Of a stretch of 64,000 bases of DNA, positions 47,395 through 59,045 are shown one piece after another. The position numbers and the translations under genes are program-made. This stretch comes from Antilocapra americana (Eukaryota; Chordata; Mammalia; Artiodactyla; Antilocapridae). The number at the start of each line of letters is the position of its first letter. Position 1 is the first letter of the stretch. The notes under the pieces are model-generated. The model had not been told where the DNA came from, made no database searches, and saw only the letters and a list, made by a program, of their open reading frames with translations. Where the stretch lies: NCBI GenBank assembly GCA_007570785.1, contig ML661900.1:7565570-7629569 (forward strand), in the 5' to 3' direction.

Positions 47395-48130
47395 CTGAAA
47401 TACACCTTTATCTCTCTCTTTCCACTGCCTCTGACCTAAAATGGCTTCTTTTTGCAATAATTTTCTAATTAGTGTCCCTGCATCTCATCTCATATTTCTC
47501 CCACATAAACCCTTCACAACATACCAGAATTATCTTTCCTAAACACAAACCTTACTGTGACATTTCCTGGCTTCAGAATCTCCCAGCGGCTCCATGGTGT
47601 GCACAGAGTAAGCGTGAACCTGTCAGCCTTACAAGGTCCCCGACTGTAATTCCATTCATATCCTGCTACTGCTCTGCTCTCCCAACCCCACAACCAGCTC
47701 CCTTCCCTCAAACCCACACGCTGGTTTCTTAGGACTACTCACACAAAGGACCTAAACCTGTTTTCCTCTACACGACTGAAGCAACTCAGCAGCAGCAGCA
47801 GCAGCCTCTACACACATGGTTCTTTCTCTGTGTCTGGAATTCTCTACTCCCAAATCCGAATGCCCAGTTAATGAACTTCTACTTATCCTTCAGAATCTGC
47901 AAAAATATGTCACCGCTTCTACGAAGCTTACCCCATCCCCACAGTCAGGATTCAAGACCGTCTCCTCGGCACACCTCTAGCACTTTGTACATGATTACCA
48001 GATAAGTGTTAGAAATTCATGTGCAAGTCCACTTCACCACATCTTCAACTTCCCAAGTCAACGTCTTCATGACCTACAACAATGCCTGAGTCAAGAAAGA
48101 CTCAATCATTTTTTGTTGAGTCATGAATGA
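47395..48130 (+). repeat. L2 3' part
   Basis: Sense L2 wording: 'gacctaaaatggcttctttt', 'gtgacatttcctggcttcag', 'cttctacgaagcttacccc' and 'ctagcactttgtacatgatt'. It is interrupted by a 31-base BOV-A2 tail insertion at 47774-47804. Confidence 0.65.
47774..47804 (+). mobile_element. 31-bp BOV-A2 3'-tail insertion
   Basis: Only the end of BOV-A2 is present: 'gactgaagcaactcagcagc' with (AGC)n. It is flanked by the perfect 9-bp duplication CCTCTACAC (47765-47773 and 47805-47813), showing that it is a real, extremely 5'-truncated insertion and not a chance CAG run. Confidence 0.85.
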
Positions 48131-48179
48131 GGATAATACACTAAGGGCAACACATGGGAGCAGAAAGTGTTTCAGTACA

Positions 48180-48655
48180 GCTATAATATTAATGATGACA
48201 TTGATCATATCAGCTATTTACACATTTATACACATCTAGAAGGTGCCAAGCAATGTCTCAGCAACTATGAAACTATGACTTTGATCCACACAACCCTAGG
48301 CAGTAGGTTGTGTATGCTAAGTTGTTTCAGTCATGTCTGACTCTTTGCGACCCCACAGATTGTAGCCCACCAGGCTCCTCTGTCCATGGGAGTCTCCAGG
48401 CAAGAATACTGGAGTGGGTTGCCATGCCCTCCTTCAAGAGATTTTCCCAACCCAGGGATCAAACTCATGTCTCTTATGTCTCCTCCCTTGGCAGGAGGAT
48501 TCTTTACCAACTGTGCCACCTGGGAAGCCCAGGCAGAAGATTACTTACAAATAAAGAATCTGAGATTCAGAGAGGTGAAGTGGCTTGCCCAAGGTCAAAC
48601 AACAAATAAACATGGGAACTGGGACTTGAAACCAAGTCTCTGACTCTAAAATCCA
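48180..48655 (+). repeat. MIR SINE split by a Bov-tA
   Basis: The MIR runs from about 48180 to 48312 and again from 48531 to 48655 ('agagaggtgaagtggcttgc', 'ccaaggtcaaacaacaaata'). The Bov-tA at 48313-48530 separates the two parts. Confidence 0.75.
48313..48530 (-). mobile_element. Bov-tA SINE
   Basis: Minus copy, 'tgctaagttgtttcagtcat' to 'gtgccacctgggaagccc'. AGGCAG.AG.TT occurs at both ends (about 48299 and 48531), an imperfect target duplication. Confidence 0.93.
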
Positions 48656-48691
48656 TGCCCCAGGCCATAAGCCAAATCATCTCCTTTAAAC

Positions 48692-48692
<1 letters not shown>

Positions 48693-48738
<46 letters not shown>
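48693..48738. repeat. (CA)n microsatellite
   Basis: About 22 uninterrupted CA units directly after the MIR. Likely polymorphic. Confidence 0.97.
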
Positions 48739-48739
<1 letters not shown>

Positions 48740-48740
<1 letters not shown>

Positions 48741-49918
48741 TAAGAAGTATCTAATTCATTCCATGGCTTCCTCTGGAAGTTTGTTTCCAACCACTGCAAG
48801 TGAGAGTTTCCTTCTCAGAAATACATCAGAATGGGAACTTCGTCTTTGGAAGACTGTACTGTACATTCTGCTTGATGTTGATTATGTACATTTGCTATCA
48901 CTCTTCTATCACTGTCCACAGATAACACTGTGTCCAACTCTGCCATGGATGTTTTTAACTTACTAAGACTGTGGGATCTTGCTTATGTGTTTGGCTGTTT
49001 GAAAACCTAAGAAACATTCTCAAGTTGTTTATTGAAAAATTACTTACCATTTGCTTACCTCCCTACCATGGGATACATGCAAGGAGTTTAATGCATTTAT
49101 CTTCTCCCTCTGATTGCATCTTGCCATCTGTGGTGCAACCAAGGGGACCAGAGAGGCCTGCTTCTGTAATGGTTGTACTTTAATATTTTGGCTGCTCTAT
49201 AGATACCCTCTAAAGATTTGGGAGGGAACCGAAGCCTAGGGAAATATAAGACTGAACTCAGCTCAGTTACCTTCCTTTAGATGACCTGCCTGAAGAAGAA
49301 CATTCTAAAGTTTGCAAATTGGTACGTGACATCTTTTAAAATAGCTCTAGATGTGCAGCCGGCTCTGTTCAAAAAATGGAACGTCAAAGGTGACTCAGCC
49401 CAGCTGAAGCAGAGAAAGTTTAATTCAGAACATAATTTGCTTTCCTTTATTTGCACACTGCAGTTCTGGGGGAATAAAAGCCATTATCGAATCAAAGGAC
49501 AATTTGCTTTTTTGTTTTGTTGTTGTTCTGCACTGAATTTTTAAAGGCATTTTTTAAAAAAGAACACAAACAGATGAATGATACTAGATTCAGTGCAGCT
49601 TAAAACTGAGTACCTTGAGCTCTTTTCCATGATAAACAGAAACTAATCCTGGCTCTCTGCCCGAAAGCACAGTTCTGTGTGTTCTCAGTCAGACGGATTA
49701 GATCTTTTCCTGGTCTGGGGGAAGGGAGTCCAGGCAGATTGGGCAGTCATACTCAGAGAGATGGGAATTTTAAAAGATATTTAATTATAAATGTTCCCCT
49801 CTTCTCACAAAACGAAGTCCTTCACTGCCTTTTTGGTCTCTCCATTTCCAAACACTGAGGGGAAATTTTGAACCTCTCTGAGAAGTCTCTGGGCCTTTCT
49901 ATGCATCATGTGAAACTG
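48740..49918. other. Mostly unique sequence, no gene recognised
   Basis: 49290-49560 is repeat-free with several retained CpGs and could be conserved noncoding DNA. The 87-codon frame there has no domain. Confidence 0.35.
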
Positions 49919-50088
49919 CAAGTCACTCAGTCATGTCAGCTCTTTGCAACCCCATGGAATTTTCCAGGCCAGAATCCTGGAGTGGGGAGCCATTCCCTTC
50001 TCCAGGGCATCGTCCCAAGCCAGGGACTGAACGCGGGTCTCTCACATTACAGGTAGATTCTTTATCAGCTGAGCCACCAGGGAAGCCC
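49919..50088 (-). mobile_element. Bov-tA SINE
   Basis: Minus copy, 'caagtcactcagtcatgtca' to 'gagccaccagggaagccc'. ATGCATCATGTG (from 49901) and ATGCATCAAGTG (from 50089) are a target-site duplication with one mismatch. An internal deletion removes part of the body. Confidence 0.92.
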
Positions 50089-50108
50089 ATGCATCAAGTG
50101 GGTGTGGC

Positions 50109-50121
50109 GGGGGGGGGGGGG
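50109..50121. repeat. Poly-G run
   Basis: Thirteen consecutive G's directly after the SINE. Long G-runs are unstable and error-prone in sequencing. Confidence 0.9.
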
Positions 50122-52270
50122 AGTGGAATATCACTGGGGTGGAGAGATCAGGAAAAACTACACTCATTCTAAAACATAAATAAAAGAGAAAGTTTGATAG
50201 AGTGAGGAAGACAGTCAAGATTCCAGGAGACAAATAGCATGTGCTTCTATAAGGGGTTTTGTAGGATGTGGATTATACGGTGTGGACACCAAGGTTTTTG
50301 GGGTAGTGACAGAGTGTGAGGGTATTAACATGAATTATGCATTAAACCCCTTGGACCTTCTTCAAGAAATATCAATAAAAGGTGGGATTGCTTTTAATTA
50401 CTTTTTGATGGCTGAACTATTTCTCTGAATGTGACAATGCACAAAAAATAGACAATGTCAGGGCCCAGCTTAGAATAGGAATTAAAGAAGAAACTAAATC
50501 TAAATTCGGGAGGGAGAAAATGAGTCCTGTCTCTATAGCCCTTCTTAAAACGGGAATGCTGCATGTGACCTTAGGTCCTCCATGAAGTCTTGGACATGAT
50601 GTTCCCAGGAAGAATGACCCAGAGCATGATGAACACCTCCAGAAAATCCTCTGTGAAAACATTTAGTCTACAGTGTAGGACAGGACTTCACTGCTGGCCA
50701 TGGGATAGCAGGATTGGGACTACCATTAAGAGATTGCCTGCTGTAGTTAAGGACAAAGGATAAGAACAGTTAATGATGTGTCATGGGTCTGCCAAGGGCT
50801 CAGGACTGGAGTGAACTAAGAAAAGTGTAAAGCACAGCTACAACCACCCAAGGGGCTTATCGTCAGGCTAGGGAATTATGATCACACACAGATCACAACT
50901 AGAGACTAAATGGAACTGGAAGAGTGGGAAAGGGTACGTTCAGTTGCCGCTCAGTAGACCTTTCTCAAGCACTCCTGATCCAGGTATGAAGTGTGTCCCA
51001 GCACAGAGGTGGCAATCCCATGGCAGATGGGGAGTGGGGCTCACCCATTGCCATGGGTTGCAATGGAAGACTGACTTTTCAACCAGTGGTGCAGTCCCAG
51101 AGGTTTACTCTGCATGGGACACCAAAAATTATGTAGTTGACCCTGAAGATAAATAGTGTTCATATTGTAGAAATATAGAAGAAAGGAATGGATTTCAGGA
51201 AGGGAGAGTGGTACTGGAATGGCAGAAAGAGATACTTCTTCCTTCTGTATTTACGAAGAATCCAAAGTTCTTTCTCAGCTCCAGACAAGAGAGACTTCAA
51301 AAAGTATATATAACTGTTTACCATATAGTCATACTCTTTGTTGAGTCTCCAGAGCCTATTTGTGATTATATTAACCCTTGTATTACTCTACTAATAAGGC
51401 CAGAAAGTTAAAATACTCAGCTTCTCACTCCATCTTGCTGCCAGAGGCAGACTTATGACACAGTTCTATCCAATGAGATGTCATCAGATTTTCTTTCTCA
51501 AATCAAAAGGCAAACTCTAATGAAGCTTAGGCTTCACCCTTCTGCTGGCCAGAAATGCCAACATAAGGTGAAAATTCCATTTTTCAACCTTGAGATAGGA
51601 AATATAAGGGTTAATAAGTACATAATGACAGAGGGGCTGAGGATGGAAACAGCTTTAGTTTCTAATGATATCACTGAACCATCATGGCAGTCATGAATTT
51701 CTCACTTTTAACTTCCTGCTTCATGATACAAAGAAAATCTGTTTAAGCCATGGTAATAGAGTTACCTATTATTTACTGTCAAATGGGTTCATAACTAATA
51801 CACCTTTCAATTCAGTAGGAATGCCATTTATTCCCTTGCTCATGTCACTGACATCTTTCCACGGGGAAGAGATAGCTTATGATTCCTTCAGAAACCCACA
51901 ATGTCTTTTTGAATTTGCAGCAAAACCTCCATTTTTCAGAGGAGATACATTAATTCCCAAAGTCTTGTATTGATTTACAGATGCTTCCAAAGGTTATGTC
52001 CCATTGCCTCCAAAACTATAAAACCATATTTAGCTAAGTAGTCCTAGACCCTTGCAAAGTCAAGCTTGTATGCTAGGTAAATTTTAAAATAATTACTATG
52101 TATTTTGTACTTTCACATTAAAGTGGTGATAAGCGATGATTAGAATGTTTCAATTTATGATTGATTCTGTGCAGTTTTCAAACAGCTGGTTGACACATAA
52201 TAAATATTCAAGCTACTTCTTTGAGTCAATGTAAGTAAAAATCAAGTTAATTATTTCCTAAAATTCCCCC
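50122..52270. other. No gene or repeat family recognised
   Basis: Several frames of 67-102 codons overlap on both strands without domains. Some wording near 51430-51480 ('ctatccaatgagatgtcatc') suggests an old repeat that I cannot name. Confidence 0.35.
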
Positions 52271-52425
52271 GTTTTTGTTGCTGCTGTTGTTGTTCAGTAG
52301 CTTAAGTTGTGTCTGACTCTTTGTAACCCCATGGATTGCAGCACACCAGGCCTCCCTGTCCCTCACTGTCTCCTGGAGTTTGCCCAAATTCATGTCCACT
52401 GAGTCAGTGATGCCACCCAACCTTA
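52271..52425 (-). mobile_element. BovB LINE 3'-end fragment
   Basis: Minus orientation, starting 'gttgttgttcagtagcttaa' and reading into 'cactgagtcagtgatgccac', which is specific to the BovB 3' region rather than to Bov-A SINEs. Confidence 0.88.
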
Positions 52426-52589
52426 GTCAATTTAGTTTATTTACATTCTAGTATTTTAACCATATTAAATATCTTGGCAATATGCCAAAATTATTCTTTT
52501 AATTTGTATTCCTTACATATGTCACATATTTTTGAAACATGTCATACTATGAAATGTTATAATATTTATGAGTTCTTTTGACCCAAGTG

Positions 52590-52890
52590 ATCTGTCTTAG
52601 TTAGGATGCATTCAGCTACTAGAACAAAATACCTAAATTATAGTGTTTTGAAACACTGTTTAAGATTATGCATTCTTTACTTACGAAGAATTCTGTAGGC
52701 TGACAATTGTTGGATAGTTCTGGGAGTTTGATGATGGGACAAAAGACATTGGCTTTTTCCATTGCTCCAATCCTTCATTCTCCATGTGCTTGTTTTTACC
52801 TCGTTTGTCACCTCATGATCACATTATGGCTGCCATGATTCCAGTCATGTCATCTTCACCCAATGGCATCCAAGATGGAAGATAGGGAGA
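52590..52890 (+). repeat. Old placental repeat, family not assigned
   Basis: 'agctactagaacaaaatacc' at the start and 'atggctgccatgattccagt' further on belong to a common decayed repeat. Name not assigned from memory. Confidence 0.45.
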
Positions 52891-53157
52891 GGAAGGCTTG
52901 TTTTAGCTAATGAAATGTCAGTGGGAGGGATGGGTGTTATTTCTAAGCAGACGCTTCTGCTATCTCTCTCCTCCTCGTATCAGAAGAAAGGCAATTCAGC
53001 ATGGTATTTTCAGAATGAAGAAGACACTGCAGCAGAGCCTCAGTCAAGCCAGGCAAATACAAGGTTGGTGTTTTAAGTATTGTAGCCTTTTTGTTTTACA
53101 GCAGTATGACAGAATTATGATAGGCTAAGCTGACCAGTAATGTAGTTAACATAGTAT

Positions 53158-53262
53158 TTGTTGTTTAGTCGCTCAGTCATGTCTGACTCTGTGACCCCAT
53201 TGACTGTAGCCTGCCAGGCTCAGCAGTCCATGAGATTTCCCAGGTAAGAATGCTGGAGTGGC
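53158..53262 (-). mobile_element. Bov-A SINE fragment
   Basis: Minus copy, 'ttgtttagtcgctcagtcat' to 'gtaagaatgctggagtgg'. 5'-truncated. Confidence 0.88.
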
Positions 53263-53379
53263 ATCAACCCTGATAAGCACTATGGGGAAAAGGGAAAAAG
53301 TAGAACAGAGTGCAGAGAGCCAATAGTAAGATATGGTGTGTTCAGATGGCAGTTTTAAGTAGGATAGTCAGATAAACCC

Positions 53380-53950
53380 CACTGAGATGAGATCTGAATC
53401 TGCCTTCTGGATTAAAGTGAGAGAATTTTGCCAAGAGGATATCTGGGGAAAGAGTACTCCAGATAGTAGCACCAGCTAGGCAAAAAGGCCTCAGGGGAGA
53501 AGATGTTTAGAATATTTGGGGACCTCTGTGGCTGGAGCAAATAAGACAGGGAGAGAGTAGCAGATGAGTTCAGAGGGGTAATGGGGCCAAATGGAGTGGG
53601 ATTTTAGACAATGAACGAGGATTTTGACTATTACTCTGTGTTTATTAAGGAGTCACTGCAGGGTCTCCAACACGGTTAAGGAAGGGTGATAACTTACATT
53701 TTTAAAATTTCAGTTGGCTGCTCTACTGAACATAGATTGTTGAAGGACAAACGTAGGGCTTGGACACTAGTTAAGAGCCTGTTGCAGGAATCCAAGTGGA
53801 TATGATGGTTACTTGAAGCAGAGAGGCAGTCAATGAAGTTGTAGATACGTTGAGATTCTCAATAAATTTTGACGGTAGGGAAAATAGGATGTAATAATGA
53901 ACTGATGTGGGGTGAAGAGAAGACCCTGTGCTCCTTTGACAAAGTGAAGT
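53380..53950 (-). repeat. L2 copy 1 of a cluster (antisense)
   Basis: 'tgccaagaggatatctgggg', 'caaaaaggcctcaggggaga' and 'gttgcaggaatccaagtgga' follow the antisense L2 3' half. Confidence 0.72.
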
Positions 53951-53976
53951 ATGCTCCCTTACAAATGTATATATAT

Positions 53977-54178
53977 GGTGGCTCAGATGGTAAAGAATCT
54001 TCAGTACAGGAGACTCGTGTTTGATCCTTGAGTTGGGGAGATCTCCTGGAGAAGGGAAAGGCTACTTACTCCAGTATTCTTACCTGGAGAATTCCATGGA
54101 CAGAAGAGCCCAGCAGGCTGTAGTCAATGGTGTCACAGAGTCAGACACAACTGAATGATTAACACAACACAACACAAA
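53977..54178 (+). mobile_element. Bov-tA SINE
   Basis: Plus copy, 'tggtggctcagatggtaaag' to 'cacaactgaatgattaac', with an (AACAC)n tail at 54161-54178. Confidence 0.92.
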
Positions 54179-54189
54179 ATAATCACAAT

Positions 54190-55600
54190 GACTGATCTGA
54201 TGCCATAGAATGTATACTACAAGCTCTGTAGTAGGCAACCAAGAATTTAATGACAAACAAGAAGATATGGTTTATGCTACAATGAAATCTGCAATCTAGT
54301 GGCAGATATAGACAATTAAATAAGCAATTAGAATGCAAAAGGAAGTTCAATTTGCTATGGGACAACATACACAGACACCTTAACCCCAGACTTGGGGAAG
54401 ATCAAGGTCAGAGACATTGTCTGAATAATGTCTCAAGTGAGACTTGAAGAATACAAAAAATGCTAACCAATCAAAGTCACAAGACATGACATATCAAAGT
54501 CAGAGGAGGAGACAGATCACTGTGCAGAGTGTCAGGGGAGGGAGAAAGGTTGGGCACGTGAACACTGAGGAAGGCATGACTAGAGATGGGAATCAAAAGG
54601 GAGCCTTCTTCATTCCTACGAATTAGGACTTCATCCCAGATTTACAGTAATGGTCTCAGTGTAGTGCTAGAGGCAGAAGTTAGAATATAGTAGATGGAGG
54701 AATAAGTGGAAAGAAATGAATAACCACAAATATGGTAAAGACTTTGAAAGTCTGTACCTATGAAAGAAGGATGATAAAAAAGGTGGCGGCGAGATAATAC
54801 TGTAATACTGTGATATCAAGAAAAGGCTGTTTTAAAGTTTGGTGAGCAGGTTTAGTACTGATGGAGAAGGAAGCCAAAAGTGATGGTTGAGTTGAAGATA
54901 TAAGAGAAAGAATTCTCCTTGATTCATACAGTGAGAATACCAAAAAGGTGAGGAGATCAAGAGTACAGGTGGGGAAAGTAGCATTAGGCAACTAATTCAC
55001 ACACTGAAATGAAAGAGAGGAGGAGAGGGTAAGTGTGGGTGCAAATAAGCTGCTTCAGTTGCATGAAGTTGAGAAAGTTGTTAGTAGGCTTCTATTTTCT
55101 CCTTGAAGTAGGAGGCTAGGACATATGCTGTGGGGAGAGAAGCAAATTGGCAGGAACAGAGGTTTAAGGAGAATGGAGAAGGTTGGAAATAGCTGTTGCA
55201 AAGAAATGGGGGTGAGAACTAATTAGGAAATCCACAGCAGCCCAATTGAAGATGGATATCATGACTTTAGAGGAGCATCAGTCAGCTAGCTTGTGAGTTT
55301 ACCCCTTAGTGCTCAGCAATATGGACTTAAGTAGTTAAATTCAGTTTTCCCCGGTGGGTGTTTTAGAAAGACAGTGGAGCCATAGGACACACATATTTCA
55401 ATTACCAGGCAGGTCAGGATAAATCTCACGATGAATGATACGACCATGTCTGTAAGTGTAGGCAGATGAGGAAAGTCACTGCTGGCCACACTTGTTAAAG
55501 GGAACAAGGAGCAGTGTTCATTAGGCATTCCAGGGGAGGGAAATTCATAGGTGATGGTTTGGGTGTAAAGACAGCATAGCAGAAATGATAGCTCCTTAGT
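54190..55600 (-). repeat. L2 copy 2 of a cluster (antisense)
   Basis: Starts again with antisense 3'-end wording ('ctgcaatctagtggcagata') and continues into upstream L2 sequence ('ctattttctccttgaagta', 'ggaaatccacagcagcc'). Heavily decayed. Confidence 0.6.
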
Positions 55601-55648
55601 GAGAAGTGATATGAACTATGTTAGGTAGGTATACTTTAGTCTGGAAAA

Positions 55649-55660
55649 GTGTGTGTGTGT

Positions 55661-55697
<37 letters not shown>

Positions 55698-55707
55698 TAT
55701 GTGTATG
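55649..55707. repeat. (GT)n microsatellite
   Basis: About 28 GT units with a CT interruption near 55664. Confidence 0.95.
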
Positions 55708-55902
55708 TAAATTTGGATAAGTTAGGAACCTTGGAATAAAGCAGTGAAACATGATGGGCAGGAGTGGTGATTGAAGAAAACACCTATGCACATAAACTCA
55801 CATGCCTTTATTAACATCACTACTGAAATAGGCCTTAATAATTTAATTTGTTTGGACACCTAAGGGTGTGATCAAAAATACTATATGCATGTGTGCATAC
55901 TT

Positions 55903-56024
55903 GATAAGTTGCTTCAGTTGTGTCTTCGCAATCTTATGGACTATAGTCCACCAGGCTCCTGTGTCCATGAGATTCTCCAGGCAAGAATACTGGAGTGGGT
56001 TGCCATGCTCTCCTTCAGGGAGCT
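55903..56024 (-). mobile_element. Bov-tA SINE fragment
   Basis: Minus copy, 'gataagttgcttcagttgtg' to 'gccatgctctccttcaggg'. The head is missing. Confidence 0.9.
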
Positions 56025-56563
56025 TATTCATAGAGCTTATAATATTTTAAGTAGAAGAGTATTCTTAAAAACAATATATTGCTCAGATTATATATTTAAA
56101 AAAAAACCCTCATTTCTTTCATTCTTTTAACAAACATTAAGTACATTGTACAAGCTAAGATTACAATCTGGGACAAAAGAGTAAAAGGAAAAAGCCCTGT
56201 TCTCAGTGAGCTCATATTTTATTGGGAAAGGCAGACAATAAAAACTACATAGATAAAACATGTCATGCAATGATGTGGTAAGTTCTTTGGGAAAAAAAGA
56301 CTGAAAAGAAATTGGAGGTTCTAGGGCTTGGGGTATTTTACAATATTAAATTGAGTGGTCAGCACTCTTTGTGAAGCTGACATTTGGAAAAAAGCTGAAG
56401 GGTGTAATGAAAAAAGCCATGAGGCAATCTGACTTGATTGTAAGGATGTTGGCTTTGATTCTGAGAGAAATGGCGGGTCATTAACAGTTTTTGAGAAAAA
56501 GGGGGAAACATGAATCAGCTTAGTAACCATATAGAGCACTAAGTGGGAGGGACAGAGTAGAAA

Positions 56564-56767
56564 TGGTCGCTCAGTTGTGTCTGACTCTGCAACTCCAGTG
56601 GGCTGTAGCCCACTAGGTTCCTCTGTCCATGGGATTCTCTAGGCAAGAATACTGGAGTGGGTAGCCATTCCCTTCTCCAGAGGGTCTTCCTGACCCAGGG
56701 GTCAAACCCAGGGTCTCCCACTATTGCAGGCAGATTTTTTACCACCTGAGGCACCAGGGAAGTCCCG
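56564..56767 (-). mobile_element. Bov-tA SINE inside L2
   Basis: Minus copy, 'atggtcgctcagttgtgtct' to 'gaggcaccagggaagtccc'. Full length with head. Confidence 0.93.
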
Positions 56768-57247
56768 GTAACATAAGTAATTAGACTATTACAGTCATTC
56801 CACAGAACACTGATGCTGACATGTACTCTTGGTAAGAACATTGTGGTGGCAACCTACTGGAATATGGACATATTCTGAAGGTAAAGCTAACAGGGAATGA
56901 ATATAAAGTATGTAACAAAGGGTGAAATGAAAGATAACTCCCAAATTTTTCACCTGAGCCAAGGGATATATTTACCATTTATTAAGATGGAGAAGATGGT
57001 AGATTAGAGACAAAGATCAGAAGTTTAGTTTTGAGCATATAAAGTCTGAGTTGCTTATTGAGCATTGAAATGGTGATGTTTAATGAACAGCTGGATACAT
57101 AAACCTGGAGTTATAGTGCAAGCTCAAGATGGAAATATAAATTTTGGAAGTGTCTTATAGATGAGTATAGCTAGATCATAAAAAACCCTGAAGACTGGGC
57201 TCCAGAGCCCTGAAAAGTTTAGCAGAAGACAGGAATGTTGGTGAAGT

Positions 57248-57785
57248 GGTTATTGTTGTTCAGTCACTCAGAGTGTCCAGCTGTTTGTGATCCCATGGAC
57301 TGCATCACGCCAAGTATCCCTGTCCACCACCATCACCCAGAGCTTGCTCCAACTCATATCCATTGAGTCAGTGATGCCATCCAACCATCTCACCCTCTTT
57401 CGTCTCCTTCTCCTCCTGCCCTCAGTCTTTCCCAGCATCAGGGTCTTTTCCAATAAGTTGGCTCTTCACATCAGGTGGCCAAAGTATTATAGCTTCAGCT
57501 TCAACGTCAGTCCTTCCAATCGATATACAGGGTTGATTTCCTTTAAGACTGACTAGTTTGATCTCCCTGCTGTACAAGGGACTCTCAAGACAAAAGTTTG
57601 AAAACATCCATTCTTCAGTGCTCAGCCTTCTTTCTGGTCCACTCACATCCATACATGACTGCCAGAAAAACCATAGCTTTGACTATACAGATCTTTGTTG
57701 GCAAAGTAATATCTCTCCTTTTTAACATGCTGTCTAGGTTTGTCATAGCTTTCCTTCCAAGGAACAGGCGTCTTTTAATGTTGGT
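57248..57785 (-). mobile_element. BovB LINE 3' part (antisense)
   Basis: From 'gttgttcagtcactcagagt' through 'ccagcatcagggtcttttcc' to 'ctgtctaggtttgtcatagc'. It corresponds to the last ~550 bases of BovB, including the C-terminal coding region. The frames are broken. Confidence 0.93.
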
Positions 57786-58099
57786 AAGGTAGGAAGGTCC
57801 AAAGAAGAAGGTGGCAATTTGAAGTCATGTTGCAGAAGTATTTTTTAAAAAAAAGCACTCATCAACTCTGTCAAATACTATTGAGAAATGATAAAAGATG
57901 GCATCTGTGAGTTAACTTTTAGATTTAGCAACATGGGGATAAACTGGTGGATATTACCAGAGCATATCAGGTGGAGAGGCAGATTGATTGGTATGGAGTC
58001 AATAGAAGATAAAGGAAGAATAATGGGAGACGACACATGCAAATGATTCTCTTGAGCATCTTGCTATATAAAATGAAAGTGAAGTATTAGCTTGAGGGG

Positions 58100-58262
58100 G
58101 ATTTAAGATAAGGAGATTTGGGATTGACATGTACACACTGCTATATTTAAAACAGATAACCAACAAGGACCTACTGTACAGCACAGGGAAATCTGTTCAG
58201 TGTTATGTAATAAACCAAAGGGGAAAAGAATTTGTCAAAGGATAGATATATGCATATGCAAA
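58100..58262 (+). repeat. L1 3'-end fragment (cetartiodactyl or L1M type)
   Basis: 'gggattgacatgtacacact', 'aggacctactgtacagcaca' and 'gggaaatctgttcagtgtta' are the familiar wording of an older L1 3'UTR, different from the intact L1 in this window. Confidence 0.65.
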
Positions 58263-58886
58263 AAAAATAATTAGGTCAAGATAATGACCTTTCTTTTTCA
58301 GTCCAGATAATATCAGCACTTTTGAATCCTGATGGAAAATGATCTGGTAAGGGGAGAGAAAGTGGTGACTCAGAAGGGAAGTATCAAATCACTGTTGTGA
58401 TGCCCTTCCATAAGGAAGAGGGAATGGGACCTGGTGGACAAATGGAGCAGCTGTACTGAGACAATAGTATAGTTACTTCATTTATAACACCAGGCAAAAT
58501 GTATACAGTTGTGGGCATGTGGTAAAAGTGGTAGTAGAAAATTGTGGCAAATTTCTCCTTGTTTCAAATTTTTTCAGTGACACAAGAAGTGATTTATAAA
58601 TTTTAAAATGGTAGTGGTAGACAGAATAGTATCATCTATCTGGAAAGTATCAAGGATCTATTTGAGGTTAGTCTTCATGAATCAAAAAGTTAAATCAGTT
58701 TATAAAACATGGATATTTGTATACACACCGACTTATATTAATTTAAGAATAGAAAAGTCAGGGATTTAGGTTCAAGAATGACAGGTTGTGTCAGGTGAAT
58801 GTGATGAAGCCAGAAGTGCCAAAAGGAAGTGAAGGTGCATACCTTAGGTATCAAGAGAGACAAGGAAAATGAAGTAGATAAGGGAT

Positions 58887-59045
58887 AAGGGCGGGGTCAG
58901 GAAGATCCCCTGGAGAAGGAAACAGTAACCCACTCCAGTATTCTTACCTGGGGAATCCCCAGGGACAGAGCAGCCTGGTGGGCTACAGTCCACGGGGTCA
59001 CACAGAGTCACACGTGACTGAGCGACTAAGCAGCAGCAGTGGCAG
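58887..59045 (+). mobile_element. BOV-A2 type SINE
   Basis: Plus copy, 'gcggggtcaggaagatcccc' to 'tgagcgactaagcagcagc'. It directly abuts the 5' end of the BovB element. Confidence 0.85.

Larger units (their letters stand above)
56110..58840 (-). repeat. L2 copy 3 of a cluster (antisense), interrupted
   Basis: 56110-56560 ('cagtgagctcatattttatt', 'tgaggcaatctgacttgatt'), 56775-57240 ('gacatattctgaaggtaaag', 'aagtctgagttgcttattga') and 58270-58840 continue one antisense L2. It is split by a Bov-tA (56564), a BovB fragment (57248) and an L1 3' end (58100). Confidence 0.62.
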
